From: Caballeronia sp. SBC1
Lineage (GTDB): Bacteria > Pseudomonadota > Gammaproteobacteria > Burkholderiales > Burkholderiaceae
Assembly (NCBI RefSeq): GCF_011493005.1
Contig: NZ_CP049156.1
Location: 558,001-622,000 of the forward strand
Length of the DNA: 64,000 bases
Direction of reading: 5' to 3'
Each line of letters begins with the position of its first letter. The first letter of the stretch is position 1. The notes beneath the pieces were generated by a model. It made no database searches, was not told the DNA's origin, and saw only the letters and a program-made list of their open reading frames with translations. Positions 7,584-17,437 of this stretch are shown here, in pieces. The position numbers and the translations under genes are program-made.

Positions 7584-9050
7584 TCAAACCGTGCCGCCCA
7601 CCGTCATTTTTTCGATTCGCAAGGTAGGCTGGCCTACACCTACCGGCACACTCTGGCCTTCCTTGCCGCACACGCCCACGCCGCCGTCGAGCGCCATGTC
7701 ATTGCCGATCATGGTCACGTACTTGAGCGATTCCGGGCCGCTGCCAATCAGCGTTGCACCCTTCACCGGATACGTGATCTTGCCGTTCTCGATCATGTAC
7801 GCCTCGGACGCCGAGAACACGAACTTGCCGTTGGTGATATCGACTTGGCCGCCGCCGAAATTCACCGCGTACAAGCCGTTTTTCACCGATGCCAGGATCT
7901 CACCCGGGTCCTTGTCGCCGTTGAGCATGTACGTGTTGGTCATGCGCGGCATAGGCAGGGCGGCGTACGACTCGCGCCGCGCGTTGCCGGTTACCGGCAT
8001 TTTCATGAGACGCGCATTCAGCGAATCCTGAATGTAGCCCTTGAGAATGCCGTCTTCGATCAAGGTCGTGCACTGCGTAGGATTGCCTTCGTCGTCAATA
8101 TTCAGCGAGCCGCGCCGGTTCGGCAGCGTGCCGTCGTCGACAACCGTCACGCCTTTCGCCGCCACCCGTTCACCAATACGCCCCGCAAACGCCGACGAAC
8201 CCTTGCGGTTGAAGTCGCCTTCCAGCCCGTGGCCAATCGCTTCGTGCAGCAAGACGCCCGGCCAGCCCGGTCCAAGCACAACGGTCATTGCACCGGCAGG
8301 AGCCGGACGCGCATCGAGGTTAACGAGCGCCGCGTGCACGGCCTGATCGACATAGTGGGACAGGATTTCATCTGTGAAATAGGCGTAGTCGTAACGTCCG
8401 CCGCCGCCGCCGCTGCCCATTTCGCGGCGGCCGTCTTTTTCGGCGATGACCGTCACGGATACCCGCACGAGCGGCCGAATGTCCGCAGCCAGTGCGCCGT
8501 CGCTGCGCGCGACCAGCACGACGTCGTATTCGCCCGCGAGACCGGCCATGACCTGCACGATGCGCGGATCGCGGCCACGCGCCATTTTCTCGACACGTTC
8601 GAGCAATTTCACCTTCGCGGTGGCGTCGAGCGACGTGAGCGGATCGGACGGCAGGTACAGATCGCGGCCGAACACGCCCGTCAGCGAACTGGCCGACTTG
8701 ATCTTGTGCTTGCCGCCGCCGGCCTTTGCAATCGCGCGCGTGGCGATTGCTGCCTGACGGATGGAGTCTTGCGACAAGTCGTCCGAATAGGCAAACGCCG
8801 TCCGGTCACCCGACACGGCGCGCACGCCCACACCTTGATCGATGCTGAAGCTGCCCGATTTGACGATGCCTTCTTCCAAACTCCACGCTTCGCTGCGCGT
8901 GGACTGGAAATAGAGATCCGCGTAGTCCACGCGGTGCGTGAAGATCTCCGCCAGCGTGCGCGTAATCGTGGATTCGTCGAGGCCGTAGGGCGTCAACAGA
9001 ATCTCTTTCGCGGTGGCGAGATTTCGGATGCCGGGTTCGATGATGTTCAT
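7584..9050 (-). CDS. tldD: Metalloprotease TldD
   Basis: A 488-residue TldD protein, one half of the TldD/TldE(PmbA) zinc protease that degrades unfolded peptides and matures some peptide antibiotics. The zinc-binding HExxxH motif appears as LLHEAIGHGLEGDF near residue 267. Other family segments are LEEGIVKSGSFSIDQGVGVRA, GTLPNRRGSLNIDDEGNPT and VNFGGGQVDITNGKFVFSASEA. The length is normal and the start is ATG at 9050. The partner gene pmbA is not in the window, which is usual because the two are generally unlinked. It lies 101 nt downstream of the nitrilase-family gene on the same strand and may be cotranscribed with it. Confidence 0.96.
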   Translation of the reverse strand: MNIIEPGIRNLATAKEILLTPYGLDESTITRTLAEIFTHRVDYADLYFQSTRSEAWSLEEGIVKSGSFSIDQGVGVRAVSGDRTAFAYSDDLSQDSIRQAAIATRAIAKAGGGKHKIKSASSLTGVFGRDLYLPSDPLTSLDATAKVKLLERVEKMARGRDPRIVQVMAGLAGEYDVVLVARSDGALAADIRPLVRVSVTVIAEKDGRREMGSGGGGGRYDYAYFTDEILSHYVDQAVHAALVNLDARPAPAGAMTVVLGPGWPGVLLHEAIGHGLEGDFNRKGSSAFAGRIGERVAAKGVTVVDDGTLPNRRGSLNIDDEGNPTQCTTLIEDGILKGYIQDSLNARLMKMPVTGNARRESYAALPMPRMTNTYMLNGDKDPGEILASVKNGLYAVNFGGGQVDITNGKFVFSASEAYMIENGKITYPVKGATLIGSGPESLKYVTMIGNDMALDGGVGVCGKEGQSVPVGVGQPTLRIEKMTVGGTV

Positions 9051-9150
9051 TCGTTGCCTGTGGCGAAGTCTGTGGGGATTAAAAGCATTCTAACGTCAGG
9101 ATGTTCGTGCGACATTCTGACCAAATGGAGGGGGGCTCCGCAAAAACAAG

Positions 9151-9984
9151 CTATCCCAGCACGCGATGGCGATAAGCTGGCAGGCTTTGCCGGACCGACG
9201 TTATGCGTTTGGCATCAATTATTCCTGCCACTACGCCCACGCCTTCCGCCAGCACGGCCACGACTTCGCCCCACGGGTCGATCAGCATGCTGTGGCCCCA
9301 GGTCCGGCGGCCGTTTTCGTGTTTGCCGCCTTGCGCGGCGGCCAGCACGTAGCACTGGTTCTCCACTGCACGCGCCTTCAGCAGCGTTTCCCAGTGCGCC
9401 TCGCCAGTGGTGTAGGTGAACGCGGACGGCACGACCATCAACGCGCAATCGCCCATTTTTCTGTAAAGCTCGGGAAACCGCAGGTCATAACACACCGACA
9501 ACCCCACGCGTCCGAATGGCGCATCAAACGTACGCACTTCGCTGCCCGGACAGATTGTGCGGGCTTCCTCGAAGGATTCCGTGCCTTTCTCGAAATTGAA
9601 CAGATGAATCTTGTCGTAGCGCGCGACCTGCTTGCCGGTTGGATCGAAGACGAGCGTGGTGTTGAGCACGCGCGCCGCTTCAGGCGATTCCAGCGGCAGC
9701 GTCCCTCCGATCACCCATACGCGATGTTCACGCGCCGCGTCCGCCAGGAACTGCTGGATCGGACCGTGGCCGGGCGTTTCGCGGATCGCGAGCTTGTCCG
9801 TGTCCTTGAAACCCATGTAGCAGAAATATTCCGGCAGCAGCACAAGCTGCGCACCATCCCGCGCGGCTTCGGCAATCAGCCGTCCCGCCTCCGCGATATT
9901 GCGTTCACGATCCGGCGCACTCACCATTTGCAGCGCGGCTACACGGAACGTCCCGGGAGTGCCTTCGCTTGATTTTTCGCTCAT
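9151..9984 (-). CDS. Carbon-nitrogen hydrolase, Nit1/deaminated-glutathione-amidase-like
   Basis: A 277-residue nitrilase-superfamily amidase. The catalytic triad is visible: Glu in VLLPEYFCYMG, Lys in RYDKIHLFNF, and Cys in LSVCYDLRFPELYR; a second conserved Glu region is TGEAHWETLLKARAVENQ. The YDKIHLFN and CYDLRFPELYR forms fit the Nit branch, whose members hydrolyse deaminated glutathione as metabolite repair; that assignment is by family resemblance. In proteobacteria the gene commonly sits beside tldD and the yhdP giant, as here: it is 101 nt upstream of tldD and about 100 nt downstream of the yhdP-like gene on the same strand. Confidence 0.9.
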   Translation of the reverse strand: MSEKSSEGTPGTFRVAALQMVSAPDRERNIAEAGRLIAEAARDGAQLVLLPEYFCYMGFKDTDKLAIRETPGHGPIQQFLADAAREHRVWVIGGTLPLESPEAARVLNTTLVFDPTGKQVARYDKIHLFNFEKGTESFEEARTICPGSEVRTFDAPFGRVGLSVCYDLRFPELYRKMGDCALMVVPSAFTYTTGEAHWETLLKARAVENQCYVLAAAQGGKHENGRRTWGHSMLIDPWGEVVAVLAEGVGVVAGIIDAKRITSVRQSLPAYRHRVLG

Positions 9985-10081
9985 GTCAGCCTGCTAAAAA
10001 GGGGCGCGATCGCGATCGAAACGGTGATCGGAATCGCCTGCCGCTGGCCCGTGCGATCTTCGCCGAACGTTATCAAAACGC

Positions 10082-13000
10082 TCAGTTGGGCACGCTGTCA
10101 GCGGGAATTTCGATCTTACCCTGATCGCCTTTCACCCGCTTAATGACGGGTTTCGACCACGAACCGGTAATGGAATAGTCAATGGTGAACGCTTTTCCAA
10201 TCGACTTCGATAGCAGCAGGTCGGCCACCAGCGTGCCGAGCCCGAGCAAAGGATTGATCACGGCCGCGCCCAGCGCCACGGCGCCTGCGCTGATGGTCGG
10301 GATGATCTTGGCGTGCAGGTCCTGGGTTTCCTTCGGCAGATCGACCAGCCCTTTCAGCTCGACGCGTGCAGGCGCCGTGATCATCGTGAAATCGTTGGTG
10401 CGGCCGATTCCGTTCTGAACGGTGCCCGAGCCCGTGATCTTTTCGAACGGCAGCCCCTTGCCGACCACGTCCTCGAAATTCAGCGTGAGGAAGTGCGCGA
10501 GGCTTTGCAGACTGAGCACGCCCAGCAGCTTGGCCGCGCCCGGATTGACCTTGAGAATCTGACCGTGCTGCAAGTCGACATTCACGCGGCCGTTGAGCGT
10601 GGGCAGGTCGAGCGCGGCCGGACTGCCGTCCCAGCCAAACTGGCCCGTCACGGTGCCCTTGCCGTTCTTCACCGTACGCGGCAAGCCCAGCCGTTCAACC
10701 AACGCACCGGCATCCATGATGTCCAGCTTGAAATCCAGCGCGGTGCGGCGGGGGGCGTTGTCGTCGGCGTCGGCCGGGAAACCGACGGGACCGCTGATCG
10801 TGCGCCAGTTGGCTGTGGCCGAAAGCGTCGCGTCCGGGTTGCTCAGGTCCAGCTTGTCCAGATGCCAGACCGGCACGTTGTCTTCCACGTCGTTGTGCGC
10901 GTCCACCTCAAGGCGTCCGAGCGTGCGTCCGCGCACCACGAGTTCGTTCACGATCAGGTCGATGGACGGCATGTTGGCCGGCGGCTTGCGGATCATCTGC
11001 GTGACCAGGTCGGTTTCCTGTTTCCCCGGAATCACGACCTTCGTGAACCGCGCCTGCAACGCGCCCGGACTGCCCTTCGTTGCGCCTGGCATCCATTGCG
11101 CATTTCCAGTGATCTGATCCGACGCAATGTTCGCCTGCCACATGCGGTCATCGCCCAGATTTGCGCCGATCGCCACATCTTCCCAGCGCCGGTTGAGCAG
11201 CTTGATCGTGGCGAAATGCAGCGTGAAGCGCTTTGGGACGAACTGCTTCACCACCTGCGATTGCGTCTTCGGATCTGGTTGCGGAAGCGGTCCCAATTCG
11301 GCGATCAGCTTGCGCCACGCATCGGCATCGAGTTCGTCGATATCCACCGCCGCCGTCACGCCCTGCGCCGGCAGATCGGCCGGTTTGTTCACACCGATAG
11401 CACCGCGCTCCACGACCGGCGCTTCCTTGCCGGTCTGTTTGAGCAAGTAATGCGCTTTAACCGGCCCGAGCGTGAGTTTCGCGTCGTGTTCCTGAGGCGA
11501 GCCCGTGACCGGCATGAACGTGAACGAGACGGGCATGGGCGTGCCCTCGCTCTTGTTGAAAGGCGCCGGGAAGTCCAGGCCGAGGCCGGTCAAGTCGGAG
11601 TTGGCCTCGACTTGCGGCAACGTGTTTTTCACGCCGCGCACTCGCACGTCGTAAGGCGCGGTGCCGCTGATGTGCTTGAGAATCTGCGCGGCTTGCGCCT
11701 GATCGTGCGCGTTCAGCCCTTGGGCGGCGTCGGCGCCAATGCGGCCGCTAACGTCGAAGGCATAACTGCCGTCGGGTTTCACGCCACCGGTGCCGCGCAC
11801 ATTGCCGCCGAGGAATGTCGCCGTAAGGCCATCGAGCGATGCGGTTTTCTCACCGAACCGCACCCGCCCCTTGAGATTCGACAGCGGCGGCACCGCACCG
11901 TACGCAAGGTCGTTGTCATTGAAGGTGAGCGCGCCTTTGTACCCCACGTGCGGCCGAACGCCGGGCGGCGGCGCGACCCGCGGAATTTCCAGTTGCAACG
12001 CGAGCGCGGCGTTACCGGTTGCACGGATCTTCGTGGCCACGTGGTGTGAGAGCGCGCCGAGCGAGCTGTCTTCCACGTAATGAAGCATGTCGGTGACCGG
12101 GCCGTGCGCGTCGGCATCGATCAGCAGCTTCGATTCACGATTGCCCAGGTCCTCAATCCGTCCCGTTGTCTTGACCACGCTCACGCCGAGATAATGGCCG
12201 CGTGAAATATCGAAGCCGAGCTTGTTTTCGGCGAGATGAAACGTCCCGTCAATACCGTCAAAAGCCGGCCAAATGTTCGGCGTGCCGTTCGCCATGGTCC
12301 TGGGCGGATAGGGCGTTGGCTCGAATTTGCCCCCAGAGAAGGGCGCGACGATGCGGAACTGGCCGGCATCGGGGAACTTCGAATAGGGGAATTTCGTCAG
12401 GTCGCCATGGATCTCGATGGTGGCATTGCGCGAGATACCCGCTTGCAACGCGTGGCCCAGATACAGGCGCACTTTTTCGCTGATGCTGGTAGGCAGATAG
12501 TGCACGAGGCTCGTCACATTCAGGCGCGCGGCCTTTGCCTTGAGATCGAGCGAACCGCGGCCTTCGCCTTCGTTCTTGTAATCCGCCGTCGCACTGGCTT
12601 CCGCATCCGCGTTCTTGACGTGCAGCGTCTCCACGTGCGCGGTGATCGCCTTGTGCGGCTTGCCGGGCGCGTCGGCGAGAGTCCAGGTCACGCGGCCATT
12701 GATCTGGTCCAGCACGAGACGCGGGTTATCGAAGACGCCGGGCACGGTGATCGCAGTATTTTTCGTATCGATGACCGCGCTGCCATGATCCTGATCGGCG
12801 TCAATACTGCCCCACAGGTTTTCAACGCCCGGAATCCCGGCCCGCGGGTGGTTGTTGATCGTCAATCCCGGCGGCGGTTCCTGGGCCTGCACGCTCACGC
12901 CATGCAAGTCGCCCTTGACCGTGTAGCGCATCGGCGGTTCGGCGCCCGTCTGGCGCTGGGCCAGCATTTGAGCGTGAGTGGTTGGCCTGGGCCGCTCGGT

Positions 13001-14275
13001 TTGTAGTGTGTAGTTGGCAATCTGGCCACGCGGGTTGAAGCGGATCAGATCGTTTTGCAGCTTCGACGGCAACGGCAACGCTCGCAAGAATTCTCCGAGA
13101 ACACCGAGATCGACGACATCGCCCGCCACGCCGAACATTTGCCCGTGCTGCAAACTCGCCGCGCGGTAGTTTCCGGTCAGCGTATGCAAGGCCAGCAGGC
13201 GCGACACCGGCGTGCCGTCGGCGAGCGGCGGCTGGCCGAGTTCCGCGTGCAGGTTCGCGAGCTGCAACGTGTATTCGTCGTCCTTTTGTGCGAGATTCCA
13301 GCTGAAGTTCGCGATTGGCACGTCCAGACGCGGCTGCGTTGGACGCACGCGCAACGCGATCTCGGAACCGGTCAGGTCGCCGCCCGCTTTTTGCAGCTTG
13401 CCCTTCGCGAAGTCGATCCAGATGCGGTTGTCGAAACGTCCGCCGTAGGTCGCGAACGGCATCGTCACGTACTGGGAGAGTTTGGGCAGATCGACAGGAC
13501 CTGTCGACAGATAAGCCTCGCCCGTCCAGTTCGCCGGCCGGCCGGGCACGCTGAAACGCGGCGTGCGGAAGTCCGCGCGAAAATCGAGCGGTCCGTGCAG
13601 CAGGTCGCCGTCGGGAAGCGCCTGTAACGCCAGCCGATGATGCGGGCCGTCGTTGAGGATGGCGAGCTTGATACGCTTGAGCGCGAGTTCCGGCGCGTCG
13701 CGTTCGCCGTCGCGCCAGCGCAGCGTGCCGTCGCGCAGCACGATGGCTTGCTGTCTCAGCAGCCAGGTCATGAACGCGTCGTTGCCCGTGTGTTTCGCCT
13801 GGAGCGGCACGCCGGCTACGCTGAAGGTCCCGTCGGCAGCGCGCGAGATGACGACGTCAGGGCCATCGACGGTGAGATTCGCGAGCAGCGGAATAGGACC
13901 CAGCAGCGAGCGCCATGCGACGGTTGCGCTGGCATGCGGCACGGCGAGGCCTTGCGTGCCGTCGGCCGCGTCGATCCTGAGATTGTCGATATCGAATGAA
14001 GGCTGGAGGCCCGACCACTTCGCCGTGATGCGTCCTATGCGCAACTGGGCGTGGATCTTCGATGAGACCATTTGCTCGATGCGCGGCCTGAACGCATCAA
14101 TCTGCGGAAGCAGGGCGTAACGCAGCGTGAGATAGATGCCGGCAACCGCGAAATAAACCACGGCAACCAGCACCAGAAGGACTTTGAGCGCTCGCGACAA
14201 CGCGAGCTCGGCGCGACCACCTAGCTTCACGGGTACAGCTTCGGGTGGGTCGGCGAGTTCCTTTCGGTCGGACAT
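10082..14275 (-). CDS. YhdP family protein (AsmA-like, large envelope protein)
   Basis: A very large protein (1397 residues from the chosen start) of the YhdP/TamB/AsmA-like group. One N-terminal transmembrane helix (ALKVLLVLVAVVYFAVAGIY, about residues 28-50) is followed by a long periplasmic repeat-like beta-rich region. The C-terminal part contains NGRVNVDLQHGQILKVNPGAAKLLGVLSL, typical of the AsmA/DUF3971 C-terminal domain. E. coli YhdP is implicated in phospholipid transport to the outer membrane (family knowledge). The frame is open to 14362, but I prefer the ATG at 14275, giving MSDRKELADPP, because the upstream 29 residues look non-coding. It is divergent from glnE with about 200 nt between them. 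Confidence 0.88.
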   Translation of the reverse strand: MSDRKELADPPEAVPVKLGGRAELALSRALKVLLVLVAVVYFAVAGIYLTLRYALLPQIDAFRPRIEQMVSSKIHAQLRIGRITAKWSGLQPSFDIDNLRIDAADGTQGLAVPHASATVAWRSLLGPIPLLANLTVDGPDVVISRAADGTFSVAGVPLQAKHTGNDAFMTWLLRQQAIVLRDGTLRWRDGERDAPELALKRIKLAILNDGPHHRLALQALPDGDLLHGPLDFRADFRTPRFSVPGRPANWTGEAYLSTGPVDLPKLSQYVTMPFATYGGRFDNRIWIDFAKGKLQKAGGDLTGSEIALRVRPTQPRLDVPIANFSWNLAQKDDEYTLQLANLHAELGQPPLADGTPVSRLLALHTLTGNYRAASLQHGQMFGVAGDVVDLGVLGEFLRALPLPSKLQNDLIRFNPRGQIANYTLQTERPRPTTHAQMLAQRQTGAEPPMRYTVKGDLHGVSVQAQEPPPGLTINNHPRAGIPGVENLWGSIDADQDHGSAVIDTKNTAITVPGVFDNPRLVLDQINGRVTWTLADAPGKPHKAITAHVETLHVKNADAEASATADYKNEGEGRGSLDLKAKAARLNVTSLVHYLPTSISEKVRLYLGHALQAGISRNATIEIHGDLTKFPYSKFPDAGQFRIVAPFSGGKFEPTPYPPRTMANGTPNIWPAFDGIDGTFHLAENKLGFDISRGHYLGVSVVKTTGRIEDLGNRESKLLIDADAHGPVTDMLHYVEDSSLGALSHHVATKIRATGNAALALQLEIPRVAPPPGVRPHVGYKGALTFNDNDLAYGAVPPLSNLKGRVRFGEKTASLDGLTATFLGGNVRGTGGVKPDGSYAFDVSGRIGADAAQGLNAHDQAQAAQILKHISGTAPYDVRVRGVKNTLPQVEANSDLTGLGLDFPAPFNKSEGTPMPVSFTFMPVTGSPQEHDAKLTLGPVKAHYLLKQTGKEAPVVERGAIGVNKPADLPAQGVTAAVDIDELDADAWRKLIAELGPLPQPDPKTQSQVVKQFVPKRFTLHFATIKLLNRRWEDVAIGANLGDDRMWQANIASDQITGNAQWMPGATKGSPGALQARFTKVVIPGKQETDLVTQMIRKPPANMPSIDLIVNELVVRGRTLGRLEVDAHNDVEDNVPVWHLDKLDLSNPDATLSATANWRTISGPVGFPADADDNAPRRTALDFKLDIMDAGALVERLGLPRTVKNGKGTVTGQFGWDGSPAALDLPTLNGRVNVDLQHGQILKVNPGAAKLLGVLSLQSLAHFLTLNFEDVVGKGLPFEKITGSGTVQNGIGRTNDFTMITAPARVELKGLVDLPKETQDLHAKIIPTISAGAVALGAAVINPLLGLGTLVADLLLSKSIGKAFTIDYSITGSWSKPVIKRVKGDQGKIEIPADSVPN

Positions 14276-14481
14276 GCTGCGGCGGGTCGGCGATATGGTA
14301 GGTTTTCGAGATTTGACGTTGAAATGTAACACAGCGTGCAGTGCAAAAAAGCGCTGTAACACGCTACGATGCGCCCGCTAAGCCACGCCGGACGGCGTTC
14401 TGCGCAGCGCACGCGAATTTGCACAAAAGCCCCGGCATACTGCCGGACTTGTTTGTGAGCAATGACTGAGCCCGACTTTTC

Positions 14482-17280
14482 ATGACCGACGCCGTTTTGC
14501 TGAGTTCCAGCGCTTCCCACTACGCCGCGCGCGTGTATGCCGCGCGTCCCGAATTGCCGGCGCAAGTAGCCGAATGGTCCCGTGCGCCGATTCGCCGCGC
14601 GTGGATAGAAGCGCGGCTGAACGCCCTGTGCGACGCGTGTTCGGCGCGCTCGCCCGGTGGCCGGCTTGATGAAGCCGCGCTCAAGACTGCGCTCCGGCGG
14701 TTGCGCATCGAGGTCTTTTGCACGGTCATGGAACGTGATCTCGCCGGCCGCGCGCCTGTCGCCGAAGTCACGGGCGCCATGACCGATCTTGCCGAGCTGA
14801 CTATCCAGCGCGCGCTCGCGGTGTTATCGGCGGATCTGGAAGTCACGTTCGGTGAGCCACGCGGGCCTGACGGACAGCGCTTGACGCTGGGTGTGGTGGG
14901 AATGGGGAAGCTCGGTGGACGTGAGTTGAATGTGTCGTCGGATATTGATCTGATCTTCGTCTATGAAGAAGACGGTGAGACGACAGGCGGCGAACGCGCG
15001 GCGTTATCGACGCAGGAATATTTTACGCGGCTCGGCCGCAAGCTGATAGGCGCATTGGCCGAGGTGACGGAAGACGGTTACGTCTTTAGAGTCGATATGC
15101 GGTTGCGGCCGAACGGTGATGCCGGTCCGCTCGCTTGCGGGCTCGGCATGCTCGAAGAATATTTCTATGTGCAGGGCCGTGAGTGGGAGCGCTACGCGTG
15201 GATCAAGGGGCGGCTGGTCTCCGAAGGCGAGAGCGAAGCGGCGCAACGGCTCGCGAAGCAGCTCGACGCGCTCGCTATGCCGTTCATCTACCGGCGGTAT
15301 CTCGACTACGGCGTGATCAGCGCAATTCGCGCGTTGCATGTGCAGATCCGGCAGGAAGCGCAGCGGCGGGCGTCAATGCGACCAGATAAAGCCGACGACA
15401 TCAAGCTCGGCCGTGGCGGCATTCGGGAGATCGAGTTCAGCGCGCAGGTGTTTCAACTGATCCGTGGCGGCCAGATTGCCGATCTGCGGATTCGTCCGAC
15501 CTTGTCCGTGCTGAATCGCGCGGCGGCGCACGGGTTGATATCGGCGAATGTATGTAGCGAACTCACCGACGCGTACTTGTTCCTGCGCAAGCTCGAGCAC
15601 CGCTTGCAGTATCGAAACGACGCGCAGACGCACGCCATGCCGGTCGCGCCGCAAGACCGCGCGGTGCTTGCCGATGCAATGGGTTTCGCCAATTACCCGG
15701 CGCTGACCGACGCGCTGGAGGCGCATCGGGCGCGCGTGGAGCATCAGTTCGACCAGATTTTCGCCGATAAGGTGAACGGCGACGGCGGCTGTGCGGTCGC
15801 GGAAGATTCAGCGGCGTCCTGGGTCTGGAGCAGCGCGCTCGCCGACGACAGCGCCGAAGAACAGTTGGTCGAGCGCATGACCGAATTGGGTTTCACCGAT
15901 GCCACCGCTGTGCTTACACGTCTGCGCAACGTGTGGAAATCGACACGATACGAAGGTTTGCCCGAGCGCAGCCGGGAACGATTCGACATCGTCGCGCAGC
16001 GTGCGCTCGAAGCCGCGAAGGCCGTCGAGCCGCCCGAACGGCGGGGCGACACCATTGCCCGGCTGTTCGACCTGCTCGAAGCGGTCAGCCGCCGCGGCGC
16101 TTATCTCGCGTTGCTCACCGAATATCCGGCGGCGCTCGCGCGGGTGTTGTCGGTGCTTGGCGCGTCGCGTTGGGCGGCGGGATATCTGATCCGCCATCCG
16201 CAGCTTCTTGATGAATTGCTCGACGATGAAGCGATCGCGAGCCCCTTCGACTGGGCGCAATTTCGCGAATCCTTGCGCGCGCAGATTGCCGCCGCCGATG
16301 GCGCCGAGCAACAGATGAACTTGCTGCGCCATGCGCATCAGGCTGAAGTGTTCCGCATTTTGCTGATCGACCTGGGCGGCAAGCTCACGGTTGAGCATGT
16401 TAGCGACCTGTTGTCGGCGCTCGCTGACGCCGTGCTTGATGTCACTATCGAAACGGTGTGGTCACAGTTTCCGAAGCGTCACCGCGAGGTGCCGCGCTTT
16501 TCTGTGATTGCTTATGGGAAGCTGGGTGGGAAGGAACTGGGTTACGCGTCGGACCTGGACCTGATCTTCCTCCACGATGACCCCGACGAATCTGCAGCCG
16601 ATATCTACGCAACATTCGCGCGCCGGCTGATCACGTGGCTCACGACGGCAACGGGTGCAGGCACGTTATTCGACGTCGATTTGCGGCTGCGTCCGAACGG
16701 CGAATCGGGTTTGCTGGTGACGAGCCTGGAATCGTTCCGGCGTTATCAGATTCGTGAGGGCGATGCTGCGAATACCGCGTGGGTGTGGGAGCACCAGGCG
16801 TTGTCGCGGGCGCGTTATTGCGCTGGCGATGCCGAGATTGGCGAGCGCTTCGAGGAGATTCGCGCCCAGGTTCTCACTATGCCGCGAGATGCCATCGCCT
16901 TGGCGCAGGAGATTGTTGTCATGCGCGAGCGGGTGGATGCGGGGCATCCGAACCGGAGCAAGTTATTTGATTTGAAGCACGACCGCGGCGGGATGGTGGA
17001 TATCGAGTTCATCGTCCAGTACTGGGTGCTGCTGCACGCGCGGGAAGACGCTGAGTTTGTGCGAAATATGGGTAATATTTCGCTGCTGCGGCTGGCCGCG
17101 GGATTCGGGCTGATGAGTGCCGAGGAGGCGGAGACGGTGGCGGCTGCGTATCGGCGGTATCGGAAGTTGCAGCACACCTTGAGGCTCGACGGGATGGAGA
17201 AGGCACGGGTCGAACCAGATGTTGTGGTGGCGGAGAGGGAAGCGGTAACGGGGCTTTGGACGCGGGTATTTGGGAAATAG
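14482..17280 (+). CDS. glnE: Bifunctional glutamine synthetase adenylyltransferase/deadenylase
   Basis: A 932-residue GlnE, which adds AMP to glutamine synthetase or removes it in response to PII state and glutamine. Both nucleotidyltransferase domains are recognisable: the deadenylating N-terminal half has GMGKLGGRELNVSSDIDLIFVY near residue 140, and the adenylylating C-terminal half has YGKLGGKELGYASDLDLIFLH near 676, each with the GxxxxGGxE...DxD pattern. The linker helices and the KHDRGGMVDIEFIVQY segment near 830 are typical. The ATG at 14482 gives MTDAVLLSSSASHYAAR. It stands alone, divergent from the yhdP gene and convergent with recN; no clear terminator separates it from recN. Confidence 0.97.
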   Translation: MTDAVLLSSSASHYAARVYAARPELPAQVAEWSRAPIRRAWIEARLNALCDACSARSPGGRLDEAALKTALRRLRIEVFCTVMERDLAGRAPVAEVTGAMTDLAELTIQRALAVLSADLEVTFGEPRGPDGQRLTLGVVGMGKLGGRELNVSSDIDLIFVYEEDGETTGGERAALSTQEYFTRLGRKLIGALAEVTEDGYVFRVDMRLRPNGDAGPLACGLGMLEEYFYVQGREWERYAWIKGRLVSEGESEAAQRLAKQLDALAMPFIYRRYLDYGVISAIRALHVQIRQEAQRRASMRPDKADDIKLGRGGIREIEFSAQVFQLIRGGQIADLRIRPTLSVLNRAAAHGLISANVCSELTDAYLFLRKLEHRLQYRNDAQTHAMPVAPQDRAVLADAMGFANYPALTDALEAHRARVEHQFDQIFADKVNGDGGCAVAEDSAASWVWSSALADDSAEEQLVERMTELGFTDATAVLTRLRNVWKSTRYEGLPERSRERFDIVAQRALEAAKAVEPPERRGDTIARLFDLLEAVSRRGAYLALLTEYPAALARVLSVLGASRWAAGYLIRHPQLLDELLDDEAIASPFDWAQFRESLRAQIAAADGAEQQMNLLRHAHQAEVFRILLIDLGGKLTVEHVSDLLSALADAVLDVTIETVWSQFPKRHREVPRFSVIAYGKLGGKELGYASDLDLIFLHDDPDESAADIYATFARRLITWLTTATGAGTLFDVDLRLRPNGESGLLVTSLESFRRYQIREGDAANTAWVWEHQALSRARYCAGDAEIGERFEEIRAQVLTMPRDAIALAQEIVVMRERVDAGHPNRSKLFDLKHDRGGMVDIEFIVQYWVLLHAREDAEFVRNMGNISLLRLAAGFGLMSAEEAETVAAAYRRYRKLQHTLRLDGMEKARVEPDVVVAEREAVTGLWTRVFGK

Positions 17281-17437
17281 CCGCTTTGTTTGGCCTGAAG
17301 ATTGGAGATCGGCGGCGAGCCTAGGCGCCCTGCAAGACGACGCTTGAATCGCTTGAAGGTGCGTCCCCAGCGTCGCGGGCGTGTGCATGGCGAGGGGTGA
17401 CTGCCGCGAACAGCCGCGCTCCGCGCTGATTTACCGC

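Noticed and set aside
7521..9419. 632-codon plus-strand ORF opposite tldD and the nitrilase gene
   Set aside because: It is a shadow of two well-recognised minus-strand genes; its product is basic, histidine- and arginine-rich and matches no family. Long antisense ORFs are expected from the GC bias.
10001..10035. GCGATCGCGATCG cluster before the yhdP-like gene 3' end
   Set aside because: Short GC-rich palindromes of this kind are common in such genomes and I saw no repeated copies to make a family.
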